64,000 nt of DNA from Photorhabdus heterorhabditis (lineage in GTDB: Bacteria; Pseudomonadota; Gammaproteobacteria; Enterobacterales; Enterobacteriaceae): positions 62,001 to 126,000 of the forward strand of contig NZ_RCWA01000008.1 in NCBI RefSeq assembly GCF_018448905.1, written 5' to 3'. Of the stretch, positions 38,767 through 47,871 are shown piece by piece. Each line of letters starts with the position of its first letter. Position 1 is the first letter of the stretch. The notes below the pieces were generated by a model. The model ran no database searches. It was not told the origin of the DNA and worked only from the letters and a program-made list of their open reading frames with translations. A program made the position numbers and the translations under genes.

Positions 38767-39731
38767 AAGTGAAATTAAAAAATTTACTTAAAAAATGGTT
38801 TCCCACTGTTCATCCACTGCCAGCCAAACGGCTGGCGCGTTGGGAAAAAGAAATTCTAGCCGTACCACCGGATATTAAGGATGCAGAAACCATTAAGCAT
38901 GTGGAAATATTGGACTACCTTGATAATAAAGAATGTCATATTCGCAATACCCAACGCCGCGCCCGGAGTATCGCTTTAATCCCGGTTACACTGGGAATTA
39001 TTAGCAGTTTGGCGTTAAACGTTAACGATTTTATAGAGTCACGAAAAAATAATGAAGTATGGATACATGGTTGGGTAAATTTGGCGAAAAAAAAATACGG
39101 GGATAAATTCTACCTACGTAATGATTTACCAGACTATATGGAAAATGCCCGCTATATTGGTAACGATAAAGAAATTTCGCTAAGAAAATATTTATATTAT
39201 CGTTATACTTTTTACCCAAGTAGCACTAAACTTCTCATTATTGATATAAGCTTCCTACTGCTCTATCTGATAATTATTCCACCTTTTGTATGGGCTATAC
39301 TTTTTTTACGCCGTCAGGCACCATTAATTATCGATCGTGAACGACAGATTTTTTACACCTGGTATAAAGGTAAAGCCTATGCTGCCCGTTATCCACAATT
39401 AGGCATGGGGGAAAAAACTAATATTTTTTATCTCAAAGTCTATGGACTGGATGAAAATAATCAGCTTATCGGGCGTGGTTTTATCCCCAATGTCAGTAGT
39501 TATTCCTTTGCTTTCTTAAGCAGTGGCAATGATAAAGGGCTGGCAGTTGCCTTTATGGTGAAGTTTTTATTAAATGGCAAAGAGGCGGTCAGTAAAGTAG
39601 ATTATAAACGTCGTGGACCGCTTATCTGGTGGAGTAAAGATAAAAGACCCGCCGATTTAGACGAACAGATTCCATTGATTTTGGCCGAACTGGATCGCTT
39701 AGGTCCCCCTGATGAAGATCTTTCCGAATGA
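38763..39731 (+). CDS. Membrane immunity protein, array copy 3
   Basis: 322 residues, same layout. It shares KECHIRN and LDEQIP with copy 1, and has its own variants around the second span (FYPSSTKLLIIDISF). Starts on the copy 2 stop (ATGA), so the whole array should be translated as one coupled message. Confidence 0.75.
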   Translation: MKVKLKNLLKKWFPTVHPLPAKRLARWEKEILAVPPDIKDAETIKHVEILDYLDNKECHIRNTQRRARSIALIPVTLGIISSLALNVNDFIESRKNNEVWIHGWVNLAKKKYGDKFYLRNDLPDYMENARYIGNDKEISLRKYLYYRYTFYPSSTKLLIIDISFLLLYLIIIPPFVWAILFLRRQAPLIIDRERQIFYTWYKGKAYAARYPQLGMGEKTNIFYLKVYGLDENNQLIGRGFIPNVSSYSFAFLSSGNDKGLAVAFMVKFLLNGKEAVSKVDYKRRGPLIWWSKDKRPADLDEQIPLILAELDRLGPPDEDLSE

Positions 39732-40696
39732 AAGTGAAATTAAAAAATCTACTCAAAAAATGGTTTCCCACTGTTCATCCACTGCCAGCCAAACGGCTGG
39801 CACGCTGGGAAAAAGAAATTCTAGCCGTACCACCAGATATTAAGGATGCAGAAACCATTAAGCACGTGGAAATACTGGATCGCCTTAATGATAAGGAGTG
39901 CTGGGTTAGAAGTCCCCAGCGCCGTTTTAGAAGCATTACCCTGATCCCAGTAACATTAGGGATTATTAGTAGCCTTATTCTCAATATTAACGGATTTATC
40001 GAAGACCGTAAAAATGATGAGAAAGCTATCCATCGGTGGGTCAATCTAGTAAAAGAGGAATATGGCGACGAATTTTATCTGAGAAATGACTTACCAGACT
40101 ATATGGAAAATGCTCGTTATATTGGCAATGATAAAGAGATCTCCCTGAGAAAATATCTGCATTACCGCTATAATTATTATCTATACAGCGACTATTTCTT
40201 TAAAGTTGACATGGGGTTCCTGTTGCTCTATCTGCTAATCATTCCACCATTCATCTGGGGTATTTTTTTTTCACGCCGTCAGGCACCATTAATTATCAAT
40301 CGTGAACGACAGATTTTTTACACCTGGTATAAAGGTAAAGCCTATGTCGCCCGTTATCCACAAGTGGGTATGGCAGAAAAAACTAATATTCTGTATCTCA
40401 AAGTCTACGGACTAGACGAAAATAATAACCTTATCGAGCGAGTATTTATCCCTAACGTCAGCAGCTATACTTTTGCTTTCTTGAGCAGTGGCAATGATAA
40501 AGCGCTGGCAGTCGCCTTTATGGTGAAGTTTTTATTAAATGGCAAAGAGGCGGTCAGTAAAGTAGATTATAAACGTCGTGGACCGCTTATCTGGTGGAGT
40601 AAAGATAAAAGACCCGCCGATTTAGAGGATCAAATTCCATTGATTTTGGCCGAACTGGATCGCTTAGGTCCCCCTGATGAAGATCTTTCCGAATGA
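39728..40696 (+). CDS. Membrane immunity protein, array copy 4 (mosaic)
   Basis: 322 residues. It is a patchwork: KECWVRSPQRR and YNYYLYSDY as in copy 2, ILNINGFIEDRKNDEK and NNLIERVFIPN as in copy 1, ENARYIGNDKEIS as in copy 3, LEDQIP as in copy 2. Such alternation points to gene conversion between copies. One substitution, IINRERQ for IIDRERQ, is unique. The start overlaps the copy 3 stop. Confidence 0.75.
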   Translation: MKVKLKNLLKKWFPTVHPLPAKRLARWEKEILAVPPDIKDAETIKHVEILDRLNDKECWVRSPQRRFRSITLIPVTLGIISSLILNINGFIEDRKNDEKAIHRWVNLVKEEYGDEFYLRNDLPDYMENARYIGNDKEISLRKYLHYRYNYYLYSDYFFKVDMGFLLLYLLIIPPFIWGIFFSRRQAPLIINRERQIFYTWYKGKAYVARYPQVGMAEKTNILYLKVYGLDENNNLIERVFIPNVSSYTFAFLSSGNDKALAVAFMVKFLLNGKEAVSKVDYKRRGPLIWWSKDKRPADLEDQIPLILAELDRLGPPDEDLSE

Positions 40697-40989
40697 AAGT
40701 GAAATTAAAAAATTTACTTAAAAAATGGTTTCCTACTGTTCATCCACTGCCAGCCAAACGGCTGGCACGCTGGGAAAAAGAGCTTTTGGCAGCACCACCG
40801 GATATTAAGGATGTAGAAACCATGAGGCCGTTTATCAAACTGGAACTAATAGAAACCGATTTGCTGGAAGCCCCTGAACCACGTGATATTCGATCGTTCG
40901 TAACAGAGTTAACACAGGAAGGAAAGATTATTACGGGTTTTCCCTGCGCTACAGTTGTCAGCCTCAGGCTGAAAAACTGGTTGCTATAA
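40693..40989 (+). pseudogene. Truncated fifth copy of the immunity gene with foreign tail
   Basis: The first ~43 codons are the array type (to DIKDVET); from about 40823 the sequence is unrelated and encodes 54 further residues (RPFIKLELIETDLLEAPE...) of no recognised family before the stop. Both membrane spans are lost, so it cannot act as the others do. It marks where the array was broken, perhaps by recombination with an unknown neighbour gene. Confidence 0.75.
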
Positions 40990-41064
40990 TGAGAAGGACA
41001 GCGGCTGCAATGCGTCATGTTGAGCGAAAAGATGATGAGTCATTGAATAGCTCATTGTATTCAT
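40984..41064 (-). pseudogene. Relic of a YefM/Phd-type antitoxin gene
   Basis: ATG 41062-41064 with a strong GGGAGG ribosome site opens a 26-codon frame beginning MNTMSYS, the start typical of YefM-family antitoxins, then running into unrelated residues and a stop. The upstream GTAC-rich operator is also YefM-like. The toxin gene and the rest of the antitoxin are gone. Truncation lies right at the end of the broken fifth immunity copy. Confidence 0.5.
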
Positions 41065-41084
41065 AGTCATTACCTCCCAATGTT

Positions 41085-41131
41085 GTACCCATAGCTGTAC
41101 TTGTACAAATATAAGTACGCGAGTGTTGTAC
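41085..41131 (-). promoter_or_regulatory. GTAC-rich operator of the lost yefM-type gene
   Basis: Five GTAC cores at 41085, 41097, 41103, 41115 and 41128 (spacings 12, 6, 12 and 13 bp), including a full TGTACA at 41102-41107. E. coli YefM binds operators with TGTACA cores, so this looks like the surviving control region of the relic antitoxin. Confidence 0.5.
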
Positions 41132-41270
41132 TAATGATATTTCTGTGACTCCAATTCAATCTCATGGAGAAAATGACTGAGTGGGAATTTTCAATGATAA
41201 TTTCATGTTTTCCACCCGGACTTTTCATCTGACAAAACCGACAATAAACTTAAACAGTAAAAAAATAAGA

Positions 41271-41364
41271 GGTGTTTTTAGGGCTTAAATGACCCTGAAA
41301 ATTAACTTTTTTATCCATTAAATCGTGCTTAAACACCCGTATTTTCAGATAATTTTTTTACGGG
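41271..41364. other. Nested inverted repeats in long AT-rich gap
   Basis: The stretch 41132-41638 has no gene. Within it lie paired elements: GGTGTTT 41271-41277 with AAACACC 41331-41337, AGGG/CCCT (41280-41283 and 41293-41296), CTGAAAAT 41295-41302 with ATTTTCAG 41341-41348, and CCCGTA 41336-41341 with TACGGG 41359-41364. These are alternative foldings that could be a small RNA or decayed terminators. I see no matched promoter. Confidence 0.35.
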
Positions 41365-41638
41365 ATAATTTCTTTTCAACTTTCTATTAATAGTTGATGG
41401 TTTTAATTAAGTCTAAATTAATCACCGATAAAAATAAATTTGTGATTGATATTCTTGTTAGTTAATTCGTCATTTTTAAATAAACTTAAAAACCGCATTT
41501 TCTATCTACTTAAAAAACTTTAATCATTTCTATTTTACCTTTAATGATTAAAGCTTTTACCTGTTTCTTCGTGATACGCTTACCCTTTTTCCAGATTTTA
41601 AAACCATTCTGATTTTTCCTCAGGACAATAGTAAAAAC

Positions 41639-41670
41639 AAAAAAACCGCGGGATACATCTATCCGCACGG
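41639..41670 (-). terminator. Terminator downstream of yigL
   Basis: On the minus strand CCGTGCGGATA pairs imperfectly with TATCCCGCGG around a GATG loop and is followed by seven T residues. It lies about 100 bp past the yigL stop and ends the recQ-pldB-yigL direction of transcription. Confidence 0.8.
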
Positions 41671-41767
41671 CTTGACTTGAAAAGGCAGTTAATCATTAAG
41701 TACCAATTAAAGAACTCACATTTTCACCAGTAATCTGAGTCAATAACGCTTAATGATGACTAACCAA

Positions 41768-42568
41768 TTAAACCTGATACATTTTGCATAAATAGCGGGA
41801 AACAGCATCATCCGCATTTGAGCCAATCACATCCATATCTGGCAGGATATCTTTCAAGCGCTGGTGAGCATCCCGCATAATACATCCCTTACCTGCCGCC
41901 ATTAGCATTTCCAGATCATTCATCCCATCACCAAAAGCTATGCAATCACTTAGTTTATAACCTATAGATTTAGCAACCTGTTCAAGTGCATGACCTTTGG
42001 AAACACCACCAGCCATAACCTCCAGACAATTACGCAATGAAAAACTCACATTTACTCTGTCACCCCAACGTGCGTTAATTGCCTCCTCCAAAGTGATCAA
42101 TAAATCATGATCTTCACAGGTAAAGTAAACTTTGCACACCCCATCAGTCTTAAAACTATCACGCTCAAAAAGCTGATAATGGAATACTGACTCCTGGAAA
42201 AATTCTTCCTGCTCAGGGCTTTCACGATTTATATACCAGTCGTCATTACAGTAATAATTCGTCAAAATATTGGGGTTATCAAACTCCATTAAACATAAGT
42301 CATGCACAATATCAGGATCAACGTTGTGGCTGAAAACCAGTTCACCCGCAGTGTTGTGTACCCGGGCACCATTGGAAGTAATCATATAGGCATCAATACC
42401 AAGACTGTCACGGATTTGCGCAACATCCACATGATGACGGCCAGTAGCAAAAATAAAATGAATGCCTTTGTTTGTCAGTAAATTAAGTGTTTCCTTGGTG
42501 TAAGAAGTTAATTTGTGATCAGGAGACAGCAAAGTGCCATCTAAATCTGAAGCAACAATGTGATACAT
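41768..42568 (-). CDS. yigL: YigL, HAD-type sugar/pyridoxal phosphatase
   Basis: Cof-type haloacid dehalogenase phosphatase; E. coli YigL dephosphorylates pyridoxal phosphate and phosphosugars and helps relieve glucose-phosphate stress. 266 residues as in E. coli. Motif I is DLDGTLL at residues 8-14, motif II FATGRHH with ITSNGA, and motifs III/IV are in GVSKGHAL and AFGDGMNDLEML. It starts 21 bp after the pldB stop, the conserved pldB-yigL pair. Confidence 0.96.
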   Translation of the reverse strand: MYHIVASDLDGTLLSPDHKLTSYTKETLNLLTNKGIHFIFATGRHHVDVAQIRDSLGIDAYMITSNGARVHNTAGELVFSHNVDPDIVHDLCLMEFDNPNILTNYYCNDDWYINRESPEQEEFFQESVFHYQLFERDSFKTDGVCKVYFTCEDHDLLITLEEAINARWGDRVNVSFSLRNCLEVMAGGVSKGHALEQVAKSIGYKLSDCIAFGDGMNDLEMLMAAGKGCIMRDAHQRLKDILPDMDVIGSNADDAVSRYLCKMYQV

Positions 42569-42589
42569 AGTTATGGTTCCTAAATTAAA

Positions 42590-43588
42590 TCAATTTTGAT
42601 CAAAAAAATCACAAATGGCGTTGAGTGCCTGGCTACGTAATTTATCTTTTTCAAACAGGATTTCATGATGTGCCCCTTGTATAATCAAAGGTAGCTGCTC
42701 TTGAACAAGAATCTCTTTTTTCTGACGTGATTTACAAAAAGCCCGTAGTTTCTGATTATTAATGACCTTATCTTCACTGGCTTTTAAAACCATCAGTGGT
42801 GTCTCAATTTTTCCTGCTTTTTCTATCAGCATGTCGCCAACTAACATACTTTCCCGCATCCAATGATATGTCGGGCCACCGATACGTAATTCTGGGTCAT
42901 CCGCGTAATAACGAAGGTAGCGGCAATAACGTTCCTGGCTATGTGTCAGAAGGTTGATCAAATAAGGCAACGGGCGCCATTTCCCGGTTAATACGGCGTA
43001 ATTGTTGCGTATATCCGGGTGCTTTTCTGCCCGGTTTACCAGAAAGGTTGCCAACCAACGTGGCATGGGTAAGTTAATACCAAACATTGGAGCGCACAGG
43101 GCCGCTGCATCAAAAACCTGGCTATGACGTAATAAAAATCCCCCTAATATTGCCGCCCCCATGGAATGAGCCAGCGCATAACAGTGGGAATAGTGACGAG
43201 GAATAATTTCTCTTTCTATAAACGTTTCAACATCATCAATATAGTCATTGAATTTTTCTACATGCCCTTTTTGCGGATCTTCAAGCATCCTGCTGGATCG
43301 CCCCTGCCCACGATGATCAATAATAAAAACATCGTAACCTAGGTGATAGAAATCAAATGCCACTTCCGGGTATTTGACATAACTTTCACTTCGGCCAGGC
43401 AAGATAACAACCGCTCTATGATTCTTTGTGGTTGTACAAAAACGGACATAGCGTATCAGCACATTATCAATACCAATAAACTCATGTTCTTCTCTGATTT
43501 GCCAGAAATCTAGCAGAGGCCCGCTAGCAAAAGCAGAGAACTGTATCTCACGATTGAGCCAGCTTTCTTTCAATCTTTCGGGCATCAT
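42590..43588 (-). CDS. pldB: Lysophospholipase L2 PldB
   Basis: Inner-membrane-associated alpha/beta hydrolase that deacylates lysophospholipids. 332 residues (340 in E. coli). The nucleophile elbow is AHSMGAAILGG near residue 135, the FIIDHRGQGRSSR segment precedes it, and the catalytic His is likely in IIQGAHHEILFEKD near the end. It lies 14 bp after recQ. In E. coli rhtC and rhtB come between recQ and pldB; both are missing here. Confidence 0.95.
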   Translation of the reverse strand: MMPERLKESWLNREIQFSAFASGPLLDFWQIREEHEFIGIDNVLIRYVRFCTTTKNHRAVVILPGRSESYVKYPEVAFDFYHLGYDVFIIDHRGQGRSSRMLEDPQKGHVEKFNDYIDDVETFIEREIIPRHYSHCYALAHSMGAAILGGFLLRHSQVFDAAALCAPMFGINLPMPRWLATFLVNRAEKHPDIRNNYAVLTGKWRPLPYLINLLTHSQERYCRYLRYYADDPELRIGGPTYHWMRESMLVGDMLIEKAGKIETPLMVLKASEDKVINNQKLRAFCKSRQKKEILVQEQLPLIIQGAHHEILFEKDKLRSQALNAICDFFDQN

Positions 43589-43602
43589 AAATTATCCTCA
43601 AG

Positions 43603-45441
43603 CTATTCGAATTCCTCCAAATGTTCATGGATCAAAGCCATAAAGACATCACCAAAACGTTCAAGTTTTCGTTGCCCTACTCCGTTAATTAATAACATTT
43701 CATCCGCTGTGACCGGGCATTGCTCTGACATTTCAATCAAGGTGACATCGTTAAATACAACAAAGGGAGGGATATTATTTTCGTCAGCAATCGATTTTCG
43801 CAATTTACGCAGCTTAGCAAACAGCTTGCGATCGTAATTACCACTATACGATTTACTTTGCTGACTGCGCCCTTTCAGGCTCTGTATTCGTGGAACAGCC
43901 AGTTTTAGCGGAACTTCACCACGCAATACTGGCCGCGCAGCTGCTGTTAATTGTAATGCAGAATAATTGGTGATGTTTTGACTAATAAAGCCTAAGTGAA
44001 TAAGTTGCCGCAATACACTGATCCAATACTCCTGGCTTTGTTCTTTACCGATACCATAAACGGGCAAACGGTCATGCCCCATATCACGGATACGCTGATT
44101 ATTCGCACCTCTGAGCACTTCAACGATATAACCGATACCAAAGCGCTGACCAACCCGGTAAACACAAGAAAGCGCTTTTTGTGCATCCACCAGACCATCA
44201 TAATTTTTAGGTGGATCAAGGCAAATATCACAGTTGCCGCAAAGGTTTTGCTTATTTTCACCAAAATAATTCAGCAATACCAGACGGCGGCAAGTTTGTG
44301 CTTCGGCAAAAGCGCCCATTGCATTAAGTTTATGCCGTTCAATATCCTGTTGCGTGCCAACAGGTTTTTCTTCCAAACAACGGCGAAGCCATACCATATC
44401 AGCCGGATCATAGAATAATACCGCTTCCGCAGGTAGGCCATCACGTCCGGCACGCCCTGTCTCCTGATAATAGGATTCAATATTACGTGGAATATTAAAA
44501 TGAACCACAAACCTGACATTGGGTTTATTAATTCCCATACCAAACGCGACTGTTGCCACAACAACCTGCAAATCATCACGTTGAAATGCATCCTGTACCC
44601 GAGCACGTTGGCTGTTATCTAACCCGGCATGATATGGTGCAACACTTAAGCCACGTTTTTGTAAGCGCTCTGACGTTTCTTCAACTTTGCTGCGGCTGTT
44701 GCAATAAATGATGCCACTTTTACCTTTTTGAGCGCGGATAAATAACCATAATTGATCTAATGGCTTGTATTTTTCTATCAAGGTATAACGAATATTCGGA
44801 CGATCAAAACTGCTGATATGAATAAGCGGATTATTAAGATTTAGTAGACGGACAATATCATTGCGGGTAGTTTCGTCAGCGGTCGCAGTCAACGCAATGA
44901 CCGGTAATGTTGGAAACCGTTGCCTGAGCTGCCCCAACGCCCGGTATTCAGGCCGAAAATCATGGCCCCACTGTGAAATACAATGTGCTTCATCCACCGC
45001 CAGCATAGCCGGTTGCCATTCCAGAAGTTGCTCAAGGAAGTTATCCATCATCAAGCGTTCAGGAGCGATATACAGCAATTTGATCATTCCCTGACGACAA
45101 CGCCGGATCACATCAATCTGCTGTTCGCGAGCCTGAGTTGAATTCAGGCAATCAGCCGCAACACCATTTGCCTGCAATTGATCCACCTGATCTTTCATCA
45201 AAGAGATCAATGGGGAAACAACCAACGTGATCCCATCCTGTACCAGTGCCGGGATTTGGTAACACAACGATTTACCACCACCCGTCGGCATAATGACCAA
45301 ACAGTCACGCCCTTCAAGAATGGTATTAATGACTTGTTGCTGACCAGACCGAAATTGCTGATAACCAAAGGTTTCCCGCAATACCTGCTCTGTCAGTGAT
45401 ATCGTATTGATGACTTCTGCGGTAGACACGCTTTTCCTCAA
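43603..45441 (-). CDS. recQ: ATP-dependent DNA helicase RecQ
   Basis: 3'-5' SF2 helicase of the RecF recombination pathway. 612 residues. Walker A is MPTGGGKSLCYQ, the DExH box is AVDEAHCISQWGHDF, and motif VI is QETGRAGRDG. The RecQ-Ct zinc site uses C-x-n-CGNCDIC (about 380-405), and a C-terminal HRDC domain ends the protein. The start is preceded by AGGAAAAG. It is transcribed away from yigI; pldA, which lies between them in E. coli, is absent. Confidence 0.97.
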   Translation of the reverse strand: MRKSVSTAEVINTISLTEQVLRETFGYQQFRSGQQQVINTILEGRDCLVIMPTGGGKSLCYQIPALVQDGITLVVSPLISLMKDQVDQLQANGVAADCLNSTQAREQQIDVIRRCRQGMIKLLYIAPERLMMDNFLEQLLEWQPAMLAVDEAHCISQWGHDFRPEYRALGQLRQRFPTLPVIALTATADETTRNDIVRLLNLNNPLIHISSFDRPNIRYTLIEKYKPLDQLWLFIRAQKGKSGIIYCNSRSKVEETSERLQKRGLSVAPYHAGLDNSQRARVQDAFQRDDLQVVVATVAFGMGINKPNVRFVVHFNIPRNIESYYQETGRAGRDGLPAEAVLFYDPADMVWLRRCLEEKPVGTQQDIERHKLNAMGAFAEAQTCRRLVLLNYFGENKQNLCGNCDICLDPPKNYDGLVDAQKALSCVYRVGQRFGIGYIVEVLRGANNQRIRDMGHDRLPVYGIGKEQSQEYWISVLRQLIHLGFISQNITNYSALQLTAAARPVLRGEVPLKLAVPRIQSLKGRSQQSKSYSGNYDRKLFAKLRKLRKSIADENNIPPFVVFNDVTLIEMSEQCPVTADEMLLINGVGQRKLERFGDVFMALIHEHLEEFE

Positions 45442-45842
45442 CCATTAAAAAATCACAGACATTATTCAATAAACGTCTGGGCATTATGCTATCTCACTCT
45501 TGGAATAATTACAGCATGTCATTGAACAATCAGTCCGATACCAACACAGTCTGGACAAATCTTTGACTATTTCCTTTCCCCAAAGTTAATCAGTTGACCT
45601 CAATACTTTTAAATGTGAAATAGTCTATTTTCAGTCAGTTAAACCCAATATCTGGGTTTCTATCTGCTTCAATTTGCTATGGTGACATCCAATCATATTA
45701 TTTAGTAATTTGATTTTTTTCAGGTGATTACTCTATATTCCCGGTAAACTGGCAAGGTTAGCAACAAAAGCATAATATTAACAATTAATTAACTATATAA
45801 AGTAATGTTAATAACACATACCTTAATTTGGGATTAAATTAA
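45442..45842. other. Divergent recQ-yigI intergenic region
   Basis: 401 bp, AT-rich, no believable gene and no recognisable pldA remnant. It must hold promoters for recQ (minus) and yigI (plus), but I cannot single out a convincing -35/-10 pair. Confidence 0.6.
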
Positions 45843-46313
45843 ATGCCTACAACTGAAATAACCCTAGAGGAAGCCCGCCAACTGATTGGGGATGCTTTTG
45901 TTCATCATATGCCATTTAACCAGTTATTAGGGCTTGAATTACTTCGATTTGAACAGGATTATGCAGAAATACAGTTCCATAATCAGAGTAAACTGGTGGG
46001 TAATATCGCGCAGAAGATTTTGCATGGTGGTGTGATTGCCTCAGTATTGGATGTATGTGCCGGATTGGTCTGCATCGGTAATACGTTAAGCCGCCTGACA
46101 CCTATTTCACGAGAAGAATTAGAAAAGCGATTATCAACAATGGGAACTATCGATTTGCGGGTGGATTATCTACGCCCCGGCAGAGGTGAGGTATTTACTG
46201 CCACCAGCAGCATTATCCGTAGTGGAAATAAAGTTTCTGTTGCCAGAGCTGAACTCCATAATGAGCAGAGATCCCATATTGCCGGCGCAACGGCAGCTTA
46301 TCTGGTTGGCTAA
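45843..46313 (+). CDS. yigI: YigI, hotdog-fold thioesterase
   Basis: 156-residue PaaI/YigI-type thioesterase; the E. coli enzyme hydrolyses medium- and long-chain acyl-CoAs. Hotdog hallmarks are visible: [15 protein letters not shown] (central helix) and [16 protein letters not shown]. Length is 155 in E. coli. It precedes rarD, the reverse of the E. coli order in relation to recQ but the same neighbours. Confidence 0.94.
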   Translation: MPTTEITLEEARQLIGDAFVHHMPFNQLLGLELLRFEQDYAEIQFHNQSKLVGNIAQKILHGGVIASVLDVCAGLVCIGNTLSRLTPISREELEKRLSTMGTIDLRVDYLRPGRGEVFTATSSIIRSGNKVSVARAELHNEQRSHIAGATAAYLVG

Positions 46314-46433
46314 TCATATAATTTTAACTCTTTAATCCATTGCGTAATATTCAGCCCGGTGACATATTATTTCCATGTTAACGGGCTAACAGCTCATTAC
46401 ACTTTTTCCACCTTATATTTATATCAGGACAAT

Positions 46434-47324
46434 ATGAACAAACCACAAACCACCAAAGGAGTTTTATACGCCTTCGGAGCCTGTTTTATCTGGGGAATTG
46501 CTCCAGTTTATTTCAAACATATTCAGCAAGTACCTGCTGACGAAATTTTGACCCATCGTGTCATATGGTCATTTTTCTTTATGTTGTTGCTGGTAACATT
46601 AACTCGCCACTGGTCACAGGTAGCCAAAGTTTTTCATCAACCTAAAAAAGTGTTATTGCTGGCCGTGACTGCTACTGTGGTTGCCTGTAACTGGCTGATT
46701 TACATCTGGGCGGTAAACCACGGTCATATGTTGGAGGCCAGTTTAGGTTATTTTATTAGCCCACTGGTTAACGTTTTATTTGGTATGTTGTTTTTGAGTG
46801 AACGTTTCCGTCGAATGCAATGGACTGCTGTTATTCTGGCTTTTACCGGCGTGTTAATCCAGCTATGGCAATTTGGTTCTATACCAGTTATTGGGTTAAG
46901 TTTAGCGGTCACTTTTGCCTTGTATGCCCTGCTTCGGAAGAAGATGAATGTTGATGCGCAAACAGGTATGACGATTGAAACACTGTGGTTACTGCCGGTT
47001 GCGGCCATTTACCTGTTTGGTTTTGCCAACAGCTCAACCAGTGATTTAAGTACCAACTCTACGACACTTAATTTATGGCTGATTTCTGCGGGCATTATCA
47101 CTACTGTACCATTACTGTTATTCACAGAAGCTGCTGCTCATCTGCGTCTATCTACGCTTGGATTCTTCCAGTATGTCGGCCCAACATTGATGTTCTTGCT
47201 GGCAACCTTGGTTTACGATGAACAAATAGGCACTGACCGGCTGATTACTTTCGGCTTTATCTGGGCTGCATTGGTGCTATTTACACTGGATGCCGTATAT
47301 ACGCAGCGTAAATTGCAGAGATAA
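46434..47324 (+). CDS. rarD: RarD, EamA-type transporter
   Basis: 296-residue inner-membrane protein with ten hydrophobic segments, as in E. coli RarD (chloramphenicol-sensitive protein family). The start block GVLYAFGACFIWGIAPVYFKHI is characteristic. I use ATG 46434, preceded by AGGAC; the frame extends 75 bp upstream without similarity. A GNAT relic follows after 8 bp. Confidence 0.95.
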   Translation: MNKPQTTKGVLYAFGACFIWGIAPVYFKHIQQVPADEILTHRVIWSFFFMLLLVTLTRHWSQVAKVFHQPKKVLLLAVTATVVACNWLIYIWAVNHGHMLEASLGYFISPLVNVLFGMLFLSERFRRMQWTAVILAFTGVLIQLWQFGSIPVIGLSLAVTFALYALLRKKMNVDAQTGMTIETLWLLPVAAIYLFGFANSSTSDLSTNSTTLNLWLISAGIITTVPLLLFTEAAAHLRLSTLGFFQYVGPTLMFLLATLVYDEQIGTDRLITFGFIWAALVLFTLDAVYTQRKLQR

Positions 47325-47332
47325 CAAAAATA

Positions 47333-47782
47333 ATGAAAATAACCATCAGATTAGCCAAAACAACAGAACAAATTACCCTTGAAGCACTCCAGTTACGTGC
47401 CTCTTTGATGTGGGAAGATGATTGCAAGTTATTATTAGCAAATCCTCACATGATAGAACTCCCTACAGAATATATTGCAGCAGGATATATTTATATTGCG
47501 GAACAAGCTGGCGTAATTCTAGGGTTCAGTGTTGTATTGCCACAATCTGATGGAAATTCAGAACTTGATGGATTATTTATTGAACCGGCTTTTTGGCATC
47601 AGGGTATTGGCAAGCAATTGGTATAGACAGCATTGAATAATGTTCATACAAAAGGAGGAACATCATTGCGAGTTCTGGCTAATCCTCAAGCCGAAGGGTT
47701 TTATATTGCTCTTAGCTTTGAACGTTTAGGAAAAGAATACACTCAATTAGGGACAGCAATTTGTATGATTAAGTACATATGA
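47333..47782 (+). pseudogene. GNAT acetyltransferase interrupted by an in-frame TAG
   Basis: The 150-codon frame reads as a complete small GNAT protein (LRASLMWEDD; FIEPAFWHQGIGKQLV, the acetyl-CoA loop; then LRVLANPQAEGFYIALSFERLGKE), but codon 98 (47624-47626) is TAG. The stop falls directly after the Q/G-x-G-x-G/A cofactor loop, so the 97-residue product lacks the C-terminal half of the fold. The rest of the frame is clean, which suggests a recent mutation (for example TGG or CAG to TAG). Confidence 0.88.
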
Positions 47783-47871
47783 TAAAAAAATCACAGGACA
47801 TAGTTGCAATACAATCATGTTCTTTAAAATTAATGTCTTATATCATCACATTCACTCTATTTTTAATAATT

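Larger units (their letters stand above)
36833..40825 (+). repeat. 965-bp tandem array of immunity genes
   Basis: Starts at 36833, 37798, 38763, 39728 and 40693 are spaced by exactly 965 bp with no indel between copies. 965 is not a multiple of three, so successive copies change frame and are joined by ATGA overlaps. Copies 1 and 3 share some variants, and copies 2 and 4 others, which fits duplication of a two-gene block followed by gene conversion. Confidence 0.95.

Noticed and set aside
36833-40825. 965-bp array as a CRISPR-like or satellite repeat
   Set aside because: Each unit is a full coupled coding gene; there are no short repeats with unique spacers.
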